A program made the translations under genes and the position numbers. Under the pieces are notes generated by a model that was not told the origin of the DNA, did not search any database, and worked only from the letters and a program-made list of their open reading frames with translations. This document shows, piece after piece, positions 22,415-31,676 of a stretch of DNA of 64,000 nucleotides. Source of the DNA: Parapedobacter sp964498395 (GTDB lineage Bacteria > Bacteroidota > Bacteroidia > Sphingobacteriales > Sphingobacteriaceae). Location of the stretch: positions 31,985 to 95,984 of the forward strand of contig CAZCHE010000011.1 of NCBI GenBank assembly GCA_964498395.1. The letters run 5' to 3'. Positions within the stretch are counted from its first letter, which is position 1, and each line of letters begins with the position of its first letter.

Positions 22415-22906
22415 CTACTGCCCGGCAGGCACGAATTTCATCGACAGCGAATTCACGCAGTGGCGGGTGTTTTTGGCGGTAAACCGTTCGCCTACGAACA
22501 CATGGCCCAGGTGCCCGTCGCAATTGGCGCAGACGATCTCCGTGCGTCGGCCATCGGCATCCGGCACGTGTTTCACCGCACCCGGTATCTCATCGTCGAA
22601 ACTCGGCCAACCGCAGTGCGATTCAAATTTATCTTCCGAACGATAGAGCGGTGCATCGCAACGCCGGCACACGTAGGTGCCCTGCGCCTTATTGTCTAGC
22701 AAGGCACCGGTAAATGGCCGTTCCGTGCCTTTATGGATAATGACGTAGGCTTCTTCTGGGGTGAGTTTATTATATTTTGTCGTGTCCATCTGTTTTTCGA
22801 TTGGGGGATTTCCGGTGCGTATATTGGCCTGCTGTTGCGCGGCGGGTTGCCCGCACGCACTGCAAAAAGGCGTGAAAATGAGCAGAAACCAACTATATTT
22901 GATCAT
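22415..22906 (-). CDS. msrB: Peptide-methionine (R)-S-oxide reductase, lipoprotein form
   Basis: From the internal ATG that starts MIKYSWFLLIFTPFCSAC (163 residues, chosen because it gives a lipoprotein signal with Cys18), the protein carries the full SelR/MsrB domain. Zinc-binding CRRC and CANC pairs, GWPSFD, DGHLGHVF and the catalytic cysteine in RHCVNSLSMKF are all present. It reduces methionine-R-sulfoxide in proteins, and the lipobox puts it in the envelope. It stands alone and is convergent with the flavoprotein gene. Confidence 0.94.
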   Translation of the reverse strand: MIKYSWFLLIFTPFCSACGQPAAQQQANIRTGNPPIEKQMDTTKYNKLTPEEAYVIIHKGTERPFTGALLDNKAQGTYVCRRCDAPLYRSEDKFESHCGWPSFDDEIPGAVKHVPDADGRRTEIVCANCDGHLGHVFVGERFTAKNTRHCVNSLSMKFVPAGQ

Positions 22907-23229
22907 ATCTATGGTTTGATGGAGGTACTGGCTACCCGCCAACACCCTTATACTAGGCGAATATACGGAAAATCACGCAAATATCTATACGTCGGGCGGA
23001 TTCCCCAGGGCTGCCATACCGCGCGATGAGGGGGCGCGGAGGCGATGAATAACGTGGTGTTTTAGGTACACTACCATATTAAAAAATTATTATTTAAAAT
23101 CAAAATTCCATGAAATTAACAAACCGTGAGAGCGGGGGCGAGTGACGATTCAAAATAACCCATACGGGCTGTAATCGCAATTTTTAATCAATTTAGAACG
23201 ATTATAAATTATTAAATTCAGTCATCAAA

Positions 23230-23262
23230 TTGTCACCGATACGCCAATAAGTTATACTTTTG
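23230..23262 (+). promoter_or_regulatory. Promoter of the act-cox operon
   Basis: TTG (23230-23232) and a perfect -7 box TACTTTTG (23255-23262) are 22 nt apart, predicting a start near 23268 and a leader of about 78 nt before actA. No other convincing promoter was seen in the next 16 kb, so one long transcript is plausible. The rest of the gap 22907-23345 holds no gene I can support. Confidence 0.6.
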
Positions 23263-23345
23263 TGGCATTATTAAAGGGGTGAAAACCCATCGGTTCAGAT
23301 AACCCATTTTTTTACATTCATCATAAACTGTATAAAGTGCTCAAT

Positions 23346-24635
23346 ATGAGAAATATCTCATTAGTTTTTGAAAGAATTGCAAGGTCGATATCCGTTGCGT
23401 TGGTGTTGTTGTTTGCAGTGACTTCATTGCAAGCCCAAGATGTGAAGGACGGCGAGTCGGTTTTCAAGGCCAACTGTTCTTCGTGTCACCGTGTGTTTGG
23501 TAAGCTTACCGGGCCGGAGCTGGCGGGAATGAGCGAGCGCCGTGACGAAGAGTGGCTGCTCAAGTGGATCCACAATGCGCCTGCAATGATCGCATCTGGT
23601 GATCCCATCGCATTGGAATTGGACGCCCAATTCCCATCTGCAGCGATGACTGCTTTCCCCCAGTTGACCGATGACCAGATCAAGAATATCATCGCTTACG
23701 TCAAATCGGAAGAGGAAAAACGGGCAGCTGGTGACGCGGCTGGTGGTGCTTCCGGCGGTGTCGGTGGTGGCGCGGCGGCAAGCAGTGATGCCAGTACGCT
23801 CATGATCATCGGTCTGACGGCCGTCATCATATTGGCATTTGTGGTCATCCTCGTGCTTAACAGGGTCGTCCGCACATTGGAGCGGGTGATCGCCAGCAAC
23901 AAAGACCTTATCCCGCAGACGGTAGTGGCAGAAGAAGCCAAGGGCAAAGACTATGTGGCGACATTGAAGCGACTGGCCAAAAACAAGAAATTGGTGTTTT
24001 TTGCCGTGCTGATGCTGGTCGTATTCTTGGGTTCTGCCGGATGGAAAACCCTGTGGAATGTGGGTGTGCACGATGGCTATATGCCGGTGCAGCCGATCAA
24101 ATTTTCGCACCAGCTGCACGCGGGTGTGAACCAAATCGATTGCCAATATTGCCACGGTGGTGCCTATAAATCGAAGAATGCCTCGATCCCATCGGCCAAT
24201 ATCTGTATGAACTGCCATACCGCAGTGACCGGCGCGGATCAATACGGTGGGCAGATTTCTCCGGAAATCGCCAAAATATACCGGGCGCTAGACTTCAATC
24301 CCGAAACCGGGGAATATGGGTCCAATACCAGGCCGATCGAATGGGTACGTATCCATAACCTGCCTGACTTTGCCTACTTCAACCACTCACAGCACGTGGT
24401 GGTGGCCGGTGTGGAATGCCAGACCTGCCACGGGCCGATCGAAACGATGGAAGAAGTCTACCAGTACTCACCATTGACAATGAAATGGTGCGTTGACTGC
24501 CATCAAGAAACCGAAGTAAACCAAGATAATGCCTATTATGAGCAATTGATCGCGGCACACGAGCAGCTGAAAAAAGGCGAGAAAGTGACCGCTGCCTTAT
24601 TGGGTGGATTGGAATGTGGTAAATGCCACTATTAA
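23346..24635 (+). CDS. actA: Alternative complex III subunit ActA, multiheme cytochrome c
   Basis: The protein is 429 residues from the ATG at 23346 (a GTG three codons upstream is also in frame). Signal peptide 1-31 is followed by a monoheme domain (CSSCH, Cys44), a Gly/Ala-rich linker, two membrane helices (about 150-175 and 213-235) and a pentaheme domain with CQYCH, CMNCH, CQTCH, CVDCH and CGKCH, giving six c-type hemes. ActA passes electrons out of the ActB iron-sulfur module in the quinol-oxidising ACIII. The N-terminal extra heme domain fused by a membrane span is the usual layout in Bacteroidota. It is the first gene of the operon. Confidence 0.93.
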   Translation: MRNISLVFERIARSISVALVLLFAVTSLQAQDVKDGESVFKANCSSCHRVFGKLTGPELAGMSERRDEEWLLKWIHNAPAMIASGDPIALELDAQFPSAAMTAFPQLTDDQIKNIIAYVKSEEEKRAAGDAAGGASGGVGGGAAASSDASTLMIIGLTAVIILAFVVILVLNRVVRTLERVIASNKDLIPQTVVAEEAKGKDYVATLKRLAKNKKLVFFAVLMLVVFLGSAGWKTLWNVGVHDGYMPVQPIKFSHQLHAGVNQIDCQYCHGGAYKSKNASIPSANICMNCHTAVTGADQYGGQISPEIAKIYRALDFNPETGEYGSNTRPIEWVRIHNLPDFAYFNHSQHVVVAGVECQTCHGPIETMEEVYQYSPLTMKWCVDCHQETEVNQDNAYYEQLIAAHEQLKKGEKVTAALLGGLECGKCHY

Positions 24636-24684
24636 TGGTTTATTAATTTAATCTAAGAAATACGCAATCTTATACATAGCTTAA

Positions 24685-27600
24685 ATGGATAGCAACAAGA
24701 ACTATTGGAAAGGTTTGGAAGAATTGCAGCAAACGCCTGCTTTCGTCGAGAAGAGCAAAGGTGAGTTTGCAGAGCCGATTCCTGTTGAGAACGTATTGAA
24801 TGAAGAAGGGCTGAGCACCAAGACCCCCCGCCGCGATTTCCTGAAAGCGCTGGGATTCGGGCTGGGTGCCGTAACCTTGGCCGCTTGTAACCGTACCCCT
24901 GTACATAAAGCTGTTCCTTACCTGATCAAACCGGAGGAAGTGACCCCCGGTATCCCAAACTTCTATGCTTCTACTTTCAATGGCCAGAGTGTATTGGTCA
25001 GGACGCGTGAAGGCCGCCCCATTTTATTGGAAGCCAATCCGGCTGCCAATGGACTGAACTGCGGTACGGATGCTTCGGCACAAGCTTCCGTGCTGGACTT
25101 GTATGACATGTCCAAACTAAAAGGACCTAAACTCGGCGGTAACGACACCTCATGGGATGAACTGGATGCACGGGTAGTGGCAGCGCTTGACGCGGCCAAC
25201 GCCGGTGGAAAGCAAATCCGCATCGTGTCTTCTACCATCAACAGCCCTTCGACCATCGCGGCGATTGCCAGGTTCACGGAGAAATATCCGTCGACCCAAT
25301 TGGTTGAGGTGGATGCGGTATCCTACAGCGGAATCATCAAGGCCAATGAGCAGAGCTTTGGTAAAGCCGTGGTGCCCCACTACCGCTTCGACAATGCAGA
25401 CGTGATCGTGAGCGTTGCGGCTGATTTCTTGGGTACGTGGCTGAGTGGCGAAGAGCATACGCAACAATATATTTCGAACCGCGATTATAAGAGCCTGAAA
25501 AAAGGCAAGATGTCGCGCCATATCCAGTTTGAAGGGGGCATGAGCCTCACCGGTACAAACGCGGATGTGCGCATCGCGATCAAACCTTCGGAAGAAGGGC
25601 CGCTGTTGATCGCCTTGTACAATGAGATCACCGGCGGTTCCCTGCCTGGTGCGCTATCGAGCAATGCCAAGGCGCAAACGGCACTTAAATTGGTTGCACA
25701 GGAATTGAAGCAATCCCGGGGCCGCGCAGTGGTCGTATCGGGATCGAACGATCCGGCGACGCAAACACTGACCAATGCCATCAACGTGGCGTTGGAAAGC
25801 TACGGTTCGACGATTGACCTGGATAACCCTTCCTATCAGTTTAAGGGAAGTGACGAAGCATTCGCCGCGTTCTTGGCCGACGCTAGCCGCGGGAATGTAG
25901 GTGTTGCGTTCTTCTTGAATAGCAACCCGCTATATGACTACTACGATGCCGAAGCCGTGCAATCGGCCTTGGGCAATATCACCTTCAAGCTTTCGTTTGC
26001 CGATCGGGAAGACGAGACGGCATCGGAGCTGGACGCCATCGCACCAAACCACAACTTCTTGGAGTCATGGGGGGATGCGCACCCGCGTGGAGGATACTAC
26101 ACCATTATACAGCCCACCATTAACCCGGTTTACGATACCCGGCAAGCGGAACATAGCTTATTGCTGTGGGCTGGCGAAAAAACAGATTACTACACCTTTG
26201 TAAAGGATCATTGGGAACAACAACTCTTGGCGGGCAGCAATAAGACCTGGAAAGAGGTGCTGCAAACGGGATTTGAGTACAAAGGCGAACAACCCGCTTC
26301 CGCCTACACGTTTGATGCGGGTACATTGGGTGCCGTAGCACAGGCGGTGGCCGCACAAAGCAAGGAATTGGCAAAAGACGTGGAGGTACAGCTTTACCAA
26401 AGCGTCGCCCTGAAAGATGGTAAGCAAGGTAACAACGCTTACTTGCACGAATTGCCCGATCCGGTATCCAAGGTGACGTGGGATAACTATGCCGCGCTTA
26501 ACCCGAAATTCGCGGAATCGCTCGGGTTGGGTGAAAACAGCTTGGTGGAAGTAACCGGTGAGAATGGTTATTCGCTGGTACTGCCCGTGTTGATGCAGCC
26601 CGGACAAGCCGTCGGAACGGTATCGATCGCGGTGGGTTATGGACGCACCAAAGTAGGGAAAGCCGGAAATAACGTGGGTAAGAATGCCTATCCGTTTGCC
26701 AAGCTAGCCAATGGAACGGTGCAATTCAACACCACCGCTACGCTGGCGAAAGCACGCGGCACCTATGAGCTGGCCCAAACACAAACGCACCACACCATCG
26801 AGGGGCGTAACGTGATCCGGGAAACGACCTTTGCGAAGTACCAGGAAAATCCCGGCCATAACGCCGGTAAATGGACCGACTCGCATAAGACGTATGATTT
26901 GTGGAACAAATACGAGCAGCCCGGCCATAAATGGGTCATGGCGATCGACCTGAATGCCTGTACGGGATGCGGGTCATGTATCGTCGCTTGTAACATCGAA
27001 AATAACATCCCTGTCGTGGGCCGTGACGAAGTGCGCCGCCGCCGGGAGATGCACTGGATGCGGATCGACCGCTACTATGCCATCGAGCAAGACGGCAATT
27101 CGTATACCAAGGAAGACGAGATCAATCGGTTAGACGACCTCGAGAGCGTATCCGTGGTGCACCAGCCGATGATGTGCCAGCACTGTAGCCACGCACCTTG
27201 CGAGACGGTATGTCCGGTACTGGCTACCGTACACTCTTCCGAAGGATTGAACCACATGGCGTATAACCGTTGCTTCGGTACGCGGTACTGCGCGAATAAC
27301 TGCCCTTACAAAGTGCGCCGTTTCAACTGGTTCAACTACTGGAATGACTCGCGCTTCGACAACTACTTGAATAATGAATTCACTCAGTTGGTATTGAACC
27401 CGGATGTGGTTTCCCGTTCACGTGGGGTCATGGAGAAATGCTCGATGTGTATCCAACGGATCCAAGCGGGTAAATTGCAGGCCAAGATGGAGAACCGCCC
27501 GTTGAAGGATGGAGACATCACCCTGGCGTGTGGATCTGCTTGTTCGGCAAATGCCATCATTTTCGGTGATGCGAACGACCCTGAGTCTGAAGTGTCAAAA

Positions 27601-27699
27601 GCATTGCGTAACGAACGGGTGTACTACGTGCTGGAGGAGATCAACGTGCAACCTGGCATCGGTTACATGACGAAGGTGAGAAATACATACGAGGCTTAA
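24685..27699 (+). CDS. actB: Alternative complex III subunit ActB, molybdopterin-like/iron-sulfur protein
   Basis: The 1004-residue protein has a twin-arginine motif TPRRDFLKALG (about 48-57) followed by a lipobox-like LAAC (Cys68). A catalytically degenerate molybdopterin-oxidoreductase domain covers about 75-740. A C-terminal ferredoxin domain holds four cysteine clusters (CTGCGSC near 759, CQHCSHAPCETVCP, CFGTRYCANNCP and CSMC). This is the fused B1-B2 form of ActB, exported folded and joined to the periplasmic face of the complex. It relays electrons between quinol site and ActA hemes. It follows actA by 49 nt. Confidence 0.95.
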   Translation: MDSNKNYWKGLEELQQTPAFVEKSKGEFAEPIPVENVLNEEGLSTKTPRRDFLKALGFGLGAVTLAACNRTPVHKAVPYLIKPEEVTPGIPNFYASTFNGQSVLVRTREGRPILLEANPAANGLNCGTDASAQASVLDLYDMSKLKGPKLGGNDTSWDELDARVVAALDAANAGGKQIRIVSSTINSPSTIAAIARFTEKYPSTQLVEVDAVSYSGIIKANEQSFGKAVVPHYRFDNADVIVSVAADFLGTWLSGEEHTQQYISNRDYKSLKKGKMSRHIQFEGGMSLTGTNADVRIAIKPSEEGPLLIALYNEITGGSLPGALSSNAKAQTALKLVAQELKQSRGRAVVVSGSNDPATQTLTNAINVALESYGSTIDLDNPSYQFKGSDEAFAAFLADASRGNVGVAFFLNSNPLYDYYDAEAVQSALGNITFKLSFADREDETASELDAIAPNHNFLESWGDAHPRGGYYTIIQPTINPVYDTRQAEHSLLLWAGEKTDYYTFVKDHWEQQLLAGSNKTWKEVLQTGFEYKGEQPASAYTFDAGTLGAVAQAVAAQSKELAKDVEVQLYQSVALKDGKQGNNAYLHELPDPVSKVTWDNYAALNPKFAESLGLGENSLVEVTGENGYSLVLPVLMQPGQAVGTVSIAVGYGRTKVGKAGNNVGKNAYPFAKLANGTVQFNTTATLAKARGTYELAQTQTHHTIEGRNVIRETTFAKYQENPGHNAGKWTDSHKTYDLWNKYEQPGHKWVMAIDLNACTGCGSCIVACNIENNIPVVGRDEVRRRREMHWMRIDRYYAIEQDGNSYTKEDEINRLDDLESVSVVHQPMMCQHCSHAPCETVCPVLATVHSSEGLNHMAYNRCFGTRYCANNCPYKVRRFNWFNYWNDSRFDNYLNNEFTQLVLNPDVVSRSRGVMEKCSMCIQRIQAGKLQAKMENRPLKDGDITLACGSACSANAIIFGDANDPESEVSKALRNERVYYVLEEINVQPGIGYMTKVRNTYEA

Positions 27700-27724
27700 C
27701 AAATTCTTTTTGAAAAAATAGACT

Positions 27725-29206
27725 ATGTCATCGCATAACGAATCAATATTAAGAGAACCATTAGTAACCGGCAAAGACATTACCTATGCCAAGGTGACTA
27801 ATGACATCCTGTTGCCGGTAGAGAATAAGCCCAATAAAGCATGGTGGATCGGATTCATCATGGCGGCATTGGGGGCATTGCTATGGGTCGTGAGCGTAGG
27901 TTATACCTTCTGGACCGGTATCGGCGCCTGGGGATTGAACAAAACCGTAGGTTGGGCTTGGGATATCACCGACTTCGTTTGGTGGGTGGGTATCGGTCAC
28001 GCCGGTACGCTGATTTCAGCGGTATTGTTGCTCTTCCGCCAAAACTGGCGTAATTCCATCAACCGGTCTGCAGAGGCGATGACCATCTTCGCGGTGATCT
28101 GTGCGGCTACGTATGTCGTGGCCCACATGGGGCGCCCTTGGCTGGCTTACTGGATTTTCCCGCTTCCTAACCAATTCGGTTCATTGTGGGTCAACTTTAA
28201 CTCGCCACTGGTATGGGATGCATTCGCGATCTCCACGTATTTCACCGTATCCCTCGTGTTTTGGTACTGCGGGCTTTTACCCGACATCGCTTCGGTACGG
28301 GATCGTGCAGCGGGCTTGAAGCGGAGGATATACTCCATCCTGTCATTCGGATGGAATGGGTCGGTCAAAACCTGGCAGCGGTTTGAGATCGTGTCGCTGA
28401 TCCTGGCGGGTATCTCCACCCCACTGGTACTTTCGGTACACACCATCGTATCCATGGACTTTGCGACATCGGTGATCCCGGGATGGCACACCACCATTTT
28501 CCCACCTTACTTCGTGGCGGGAGCGATTTTCTCCGGTTTTGCCATGGTGCAGACCCTGCTATTGGTGATGCGTAAGGTGCTCAATTTCGAGAACTATATC
28601 ACCATGTTCCACATCGAGTCCATGAACAAGATCATCATGGTGACCGGTTCGATCGTCGGTATCGCTTACCTGACCGAGCTATTCATCGCATGGTATTCAG
28701 GTTCGGAATACGAAATGTATGCGTTTGCCAACCGGATCGCGGGGCCGTATGCATGGGCTTACTGGGCGATGATGACCTGTAACGTAATCTCTCCACAGCT
28801 ATTCTGGTTTAAGAAGATCCGGACGAGCATTCCGATTTCATGGGTGCTTTCCATCGTGGTGAATATCGGGATGTGGTTTGAGCGTTTTGTGATCATCGTG
28901 ACTTCATTGCACCGGGATTACATTCCGTCAAGCTGGGCCATGTTTTACCCCACATGGACGGATGTCGGTATTTTTGTGGGCTCGATCGGATTGTTCTTTA
29001 CCCTGTTTTTGCTGTTCCTGCGTTTCTTGCCCGGTATTGCGATTGCCGAAGTGAAGCTGCTGTTGAAGAGCTCGAGCTTGCAGCAGAAAACCAAGTTAAT
29101 CAAAGAGGGTCACTTGGATCCGGAGCAAGTAGAATTCTTCAGGAATTCGCTTACGAAATACGATTCGGTAACTGAGGAGGAAATTAAAGCGTTAGAAATC
29201 AAGTAG
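27725..29206 (+). CDS. actC: Alternative complex III subunit ActC, NrfD-like quinol-binding membrane protein
   Basis: The 493-residue protein has about ten membrane helices and NrfD/PsrC family features: AWWIGFIMAALGALLWVVSV near 38-57, VGIGHAGTLISAVLLL near 92-107 and PLVLSVHTIVSMDFATSVIP near 237. Members bind and oxidise quinol. In ACIII, ActC and ActF are the two NrfD-like membrane subunits, and ActC contacts the iron-sulfur module. It lies between actB and actD with minimal gaps. Confidence 0.95.
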   Translation: MSSHNESILREPLVTGKDITYAKVTNDILLPVENKPNKAWWIGFIMAALGALLWVVSVGYTFWTGIGAWGLNKTVGWAWDITDFVWWVGIGHAGTLISAVLLLFRQNWRNSINRSAEAMTIFAVICAATYVVAHMGRPWLAYWIFPLPNQFGSLWVNFNSPLVWDAFAISTYFTVSLVFWYCGLLPDIASVRDRAAGLKRRIYSILSFGWNGSVKTWQRFEIVSLILAGISTPLVLSVHTIVSMDFATSVIPGWHTTIFPPYFVAGAIFSGFAMVQTLLLVMRKVLNFENYITMFHIESMNKIIMVTGSIVGIAYLTELFIAWYSGSEYEMYAFANRIAGPYAWAYWAMMTCNVISPQLFWFKKIRTSIPISWVLSIVVNIGMWFERFVIIVTSLHRDYIPSSWAMFYPTWTDVGIFVGSIGLFFTLFLLFLRFLPGIAIAEVKLLLKSSSLQQKTKLIKEGHLDPEQVEFFRNSLTKYDSVTEEEIKALEIK

Positions 29207-29208
29207 CC

Positions 29209-29745
29209 ATGAGCAATATCAAATATATAATCGGAAGTTTTGCCGACCCTGACGAAATGATGGAAGGGATAGACAAAATGCAGGCAAATAACATCAGTAT
29301 CTACGATTGCTTTACTCCGATGCCTATCCATGGTATTGAAGCCAAACTGGGGGTTAAGCCCTCGCGCCTGCCCATCGCGGCGTTCTGCTTCGGGATCACG
29401 GGTACTTGCCTTGGGTTTAGCTTGCTGTATTATACCATGGTTCACGACTGGCCGATGAACATCGGTGGTAAACCCGCACTGTCGTTGCCGGATTTCGTGC
29501 CGGTCACGTTTGAGGTGACCATCCTCCTGTGTGCGCTGGGCATGGTGGCGACTTTCTTCTTCCGCAACCACCTGTTTCCGGGCCGGGCCCCACGGGTGAT
29601 GGATTTGCGTGCCACGGATGATCGTTTTATCATCGCCATCGATGCAAACGAAAATACAGACCATGAAAAGATCGAAGCCTTGCTGAAAGAAGCAGGTGCT
29701 GTAGAAGTGAAGTACAATGAACGAAAATATGTTAGCTATGAATAG
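29209..29745 (+). CDS. actD: Alternative complex III subunit ActD (DUF3341)
   Basis: The 178-residue protein matches DUF3341: a soluble start SNIKYIIGSFADPDEMMEGI with IYDCFTPMPIHG, two membrane helices (about 57-80 and 98-118) and the PRVMDLRATDDRFII and EALLKEAGAVEV ends. It is a structural membrane subunit of ACIII. Its start is 2 nt after the actC stop and its end overlaps the actE reading frame. Confidence 0.93.
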   Translation: MSNIKYIIGSFADPDEMMEGIDKMQANNISIYDCFTPMPIHGIEAKLGVKPSRLPIAAFCFGITGTCLGFSLLYYTMVHDWPMNIGGKPALSLPDFVPVTFEVTILLCALGMVATFFFRNHLFPGRAPRVMDLRATDDRFIIAIDANENTDHEKIEALLKEAGAVEVKYNERKYVSYE

Positions 29746-30370
29746 GAAGAAATTTCTTGGTGCTGTAAGTGCGGCCGTTGCGATAGCGGCGGTGGTAGCT
29801 GCCTGTGGGGAGAAGACCACGCGTAGCACCGGCTGGGAATTTTCGAGGAATATGTATGATCCTATCGGTTATAACCCTGACCAGCCGAACAAGAATTTCA
29901 AGGACGGCAAGACGGCCCAAACACCGCCTGCGGGTACCACCCCGGTGGGTTTCGAGCGGTTTGAGTTTGCCAATACACGGGAGGAGTACGACCGGGCCGG
30001 GGCTGAATTGACCAACCCATTGGAACGGACCGAAAAGACCCTGGCCGAAGGCGAAGCGCTATACCAAGTGTACTGTGCCGTATGCCACGGTGTAGAAGGG
30101 CGGGGCAATGGCCCGATCACCCAACCCCGCGAGCTGGTGACCAAAACGGTGAGAAGAAACCTGGAAGAGTTTCCTCCTCCACCATCCTATGCGGCAAGCG
30201 ATTCGGTAAATTCGACACGTACGGGTGGCCCCATGAAGGATCTTACCGATGGGCAGATTTACCATACGATTTACTACGGCTATAATGTGATGGGGTCTCA
30301 TGCTTCTCAGCTAAATCCCGAAGAACGTTGGAAAGTCGTTATGTATGTTAGGGAATTACAAAAGAAATAA
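29738..30370 (+). CDS. actE: Alternative complex III subunit ActE, monoheme cytochrome c lipoprotein
   Basis: From the third in-frame ATG (29738) the protein is 210 residues and begins MNRKKFLGAVSAAVAIAAVV, a lipoprotein signal ending in AACG; ATGs at 29717 and 29729 would only lengthen the N-terminus. One heme site, CAVCHGVEGRGNGP, lies near 115-128, with a likely axial Met in PMKDLTD or NVMGSHA. ActE is the monoheme subunit that hands electrons to the oxidase. It overlaps actD by 8 nt. Confidence 0.93.
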   Translation: MNRKKFLGAVSAAVAIAAVVAACGEKTTRSTGWEFSRNMYDPIGYNPDQPNKNFKDGKTAQTPPAGTTPVGFERFEFANTREEYDRAGAELTNPLERTEKTLAEGEALYQVYCAVCHGVEGRGNGPITQPRELVTKTVRRNLEEFPPPPSYAASDSVNSTRTGGPMKDLTDGQIYHTIYYGYNVMGSHASQLNPEERWKVVMYVRELQKK

Positions 30371-30389
30371 TATTTATCAGCTATATTAA

Positions 30390-31625
30390 ATGGGAACTCA
30401 CAGTCATCATCACGATTATAATTTTAGCGAGCAGTTTGCATTTACTGGGAAAGCGAAGACCCTGAGTTTGGTCGCTATGGTGGTGGGTATCGTGGCAATC
30501 GTCATCGGCCTGCTATCCAGTGATCACATTATGGTGGAACGCACCTATGCCAACTTACTGCTGATGGGGTATTATTTTACCTGCGTTTGCGCGGCAGGCG
30601 GATTCTTCTTGGCGCTGCAGTTCGTTACCCAAGCCGGTTGGCCCTCGGGCATGATCCGGATTCCACAGGCCATGGCCAGCGTATTGCCCTTGGCATCCAT
30701 CATCCTGTTGGTGATCACGGCTACCGGATTGTTTTCGCATAACTTATACCACCACTGGTATGCCGAGGGGTTGACCGATCCGGACAGCCCGAATTATGAT
30801 GCCTTGGTGGCGGGTAAGGCGGCGTTCTTGAATGCACCCGGCTTTTTGGTTCGCCAAGTGGTCTTCATGGGCGCCTATAGCATTTGTTCATGGCTGCTGG
30901 CAAAGTACTCTTATAACGAGGATTTGCACGGGGGCTTGAATTCATACAAGAAAAGCTTTAAGTTATCCGCATTGTTTTTGGTGATCTTCGGATTTACCAC
31001 CCCCATCTGGTCATTTGATACCATCATGTCATTGGAAGCCCATTGGTTCTCGACCATGTTTGGCTGGTATAACTTCGCGGCCATGTGGGTAAGTGGCCTT
31101 TGTGTCATCACCTTGATCATCATCCTCCTGAAGAAATCAGGTTACATGGGGTGGGTCAATGAAAACCACTTGCACGATTTGGGCAAGCTGATTTTCGGGT
31201 TCTCCATTTTCTGGACGTACGTATGGTTCGCACAGTTCATGCTGATCTGGTATGCCAATATCCCCGAGGAGACGGTTTATTTCTATAGACGGTGGGAGCC
31301 GGAGTACAAAAGTTGGTTTTGGATAAACCTATTGATTAACTTTGTCTTCCCTATCTTGGCGTTGATGGATCGGGATGCGAAGCGCAAAATGAACATCATG
31401 ATGGTCGTTTGTATCGTGCTGCTAATGGGTCACTGGCTGGATTACTACATCATGATTATGCCGGGTACGGTAGAGATACACCGTGGCTTTGGCTGGATCG
31501 AGGTAGGTACAGCACTTGGTTTCGTAGGGCTGTTCTCATTCACCGTGTTAAACAAGTTGAGTAAGCACGCATTGGCACCGGCCAAACACCCTTTCTTGGA
31601 GGAGAGTTTGCACCATCAGATATAA
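30390..31625 (+). CDS. actF: Alternative complex III subunit ActF, NrfD-like membrane protein
   Basis: The 411-residue polytopic protein has about ten helices. It is the second quinol-oxidoreductase membrane subunit (quinone-binding subunit 2), recognisable by WSFDTIMSLEAHWFSTMFGW (about 209-228), NENHLHDLGKLIFGFSIFW and WYANIPEETVYF. A His-rich cytoplasmic start (GTHSHHHDYNFSEQF) is typical in Bacteroidota. It forms the proton-translocation half of ACIII together with ActC and directly precedes coxB. Confidence 0.94.
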   Translation: MGTHSHHHDYNFSEQFAFTGKAKTLSLVAMVVGIVAIVIGLLSSDHIMVERTYANLLLMGYYFTCVCAAGGFFLALQFVTQAGWPSGMIRIPQAMASVLPLASIILLVITATGLFSHNLYHHWYAEGLTDPDSPNYDALVAGKAAFLNAPGFLVRQVVFMGAYSICSWLLAKYSYNEDLHGGLNSYKKSFKLSALFLVIFGFTTPIWSFDTIMSLEAHWFSTMFGWYNFAAMWVSGLCVITLIIILLKKSGYMGWVNENHLHDLGKLIFGFSIFWTYVWFAQFMLIWYANIPEETVYFYRRWEPEYKSWFWINLLINFVFPILALMDRDAKRKMNIMMVVCIVLLMGHWLDYYIMIMPGTVEIHRGFGWIEVGTALGFVGLFSFTVLNKLSKHALAPAKHPFLEESLHHQI

Positions 31626-31676
31626 GTCGGTATCATCGACCATAAGAGATATTACGGATAATCGTTATAATAAGAA

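Noticed and set aside
23424..24242. Long minus-strand frame of 272 codons within actA
   Set aside because: It is antisense to the multiheme gene and is an artefact of the codon bias there.
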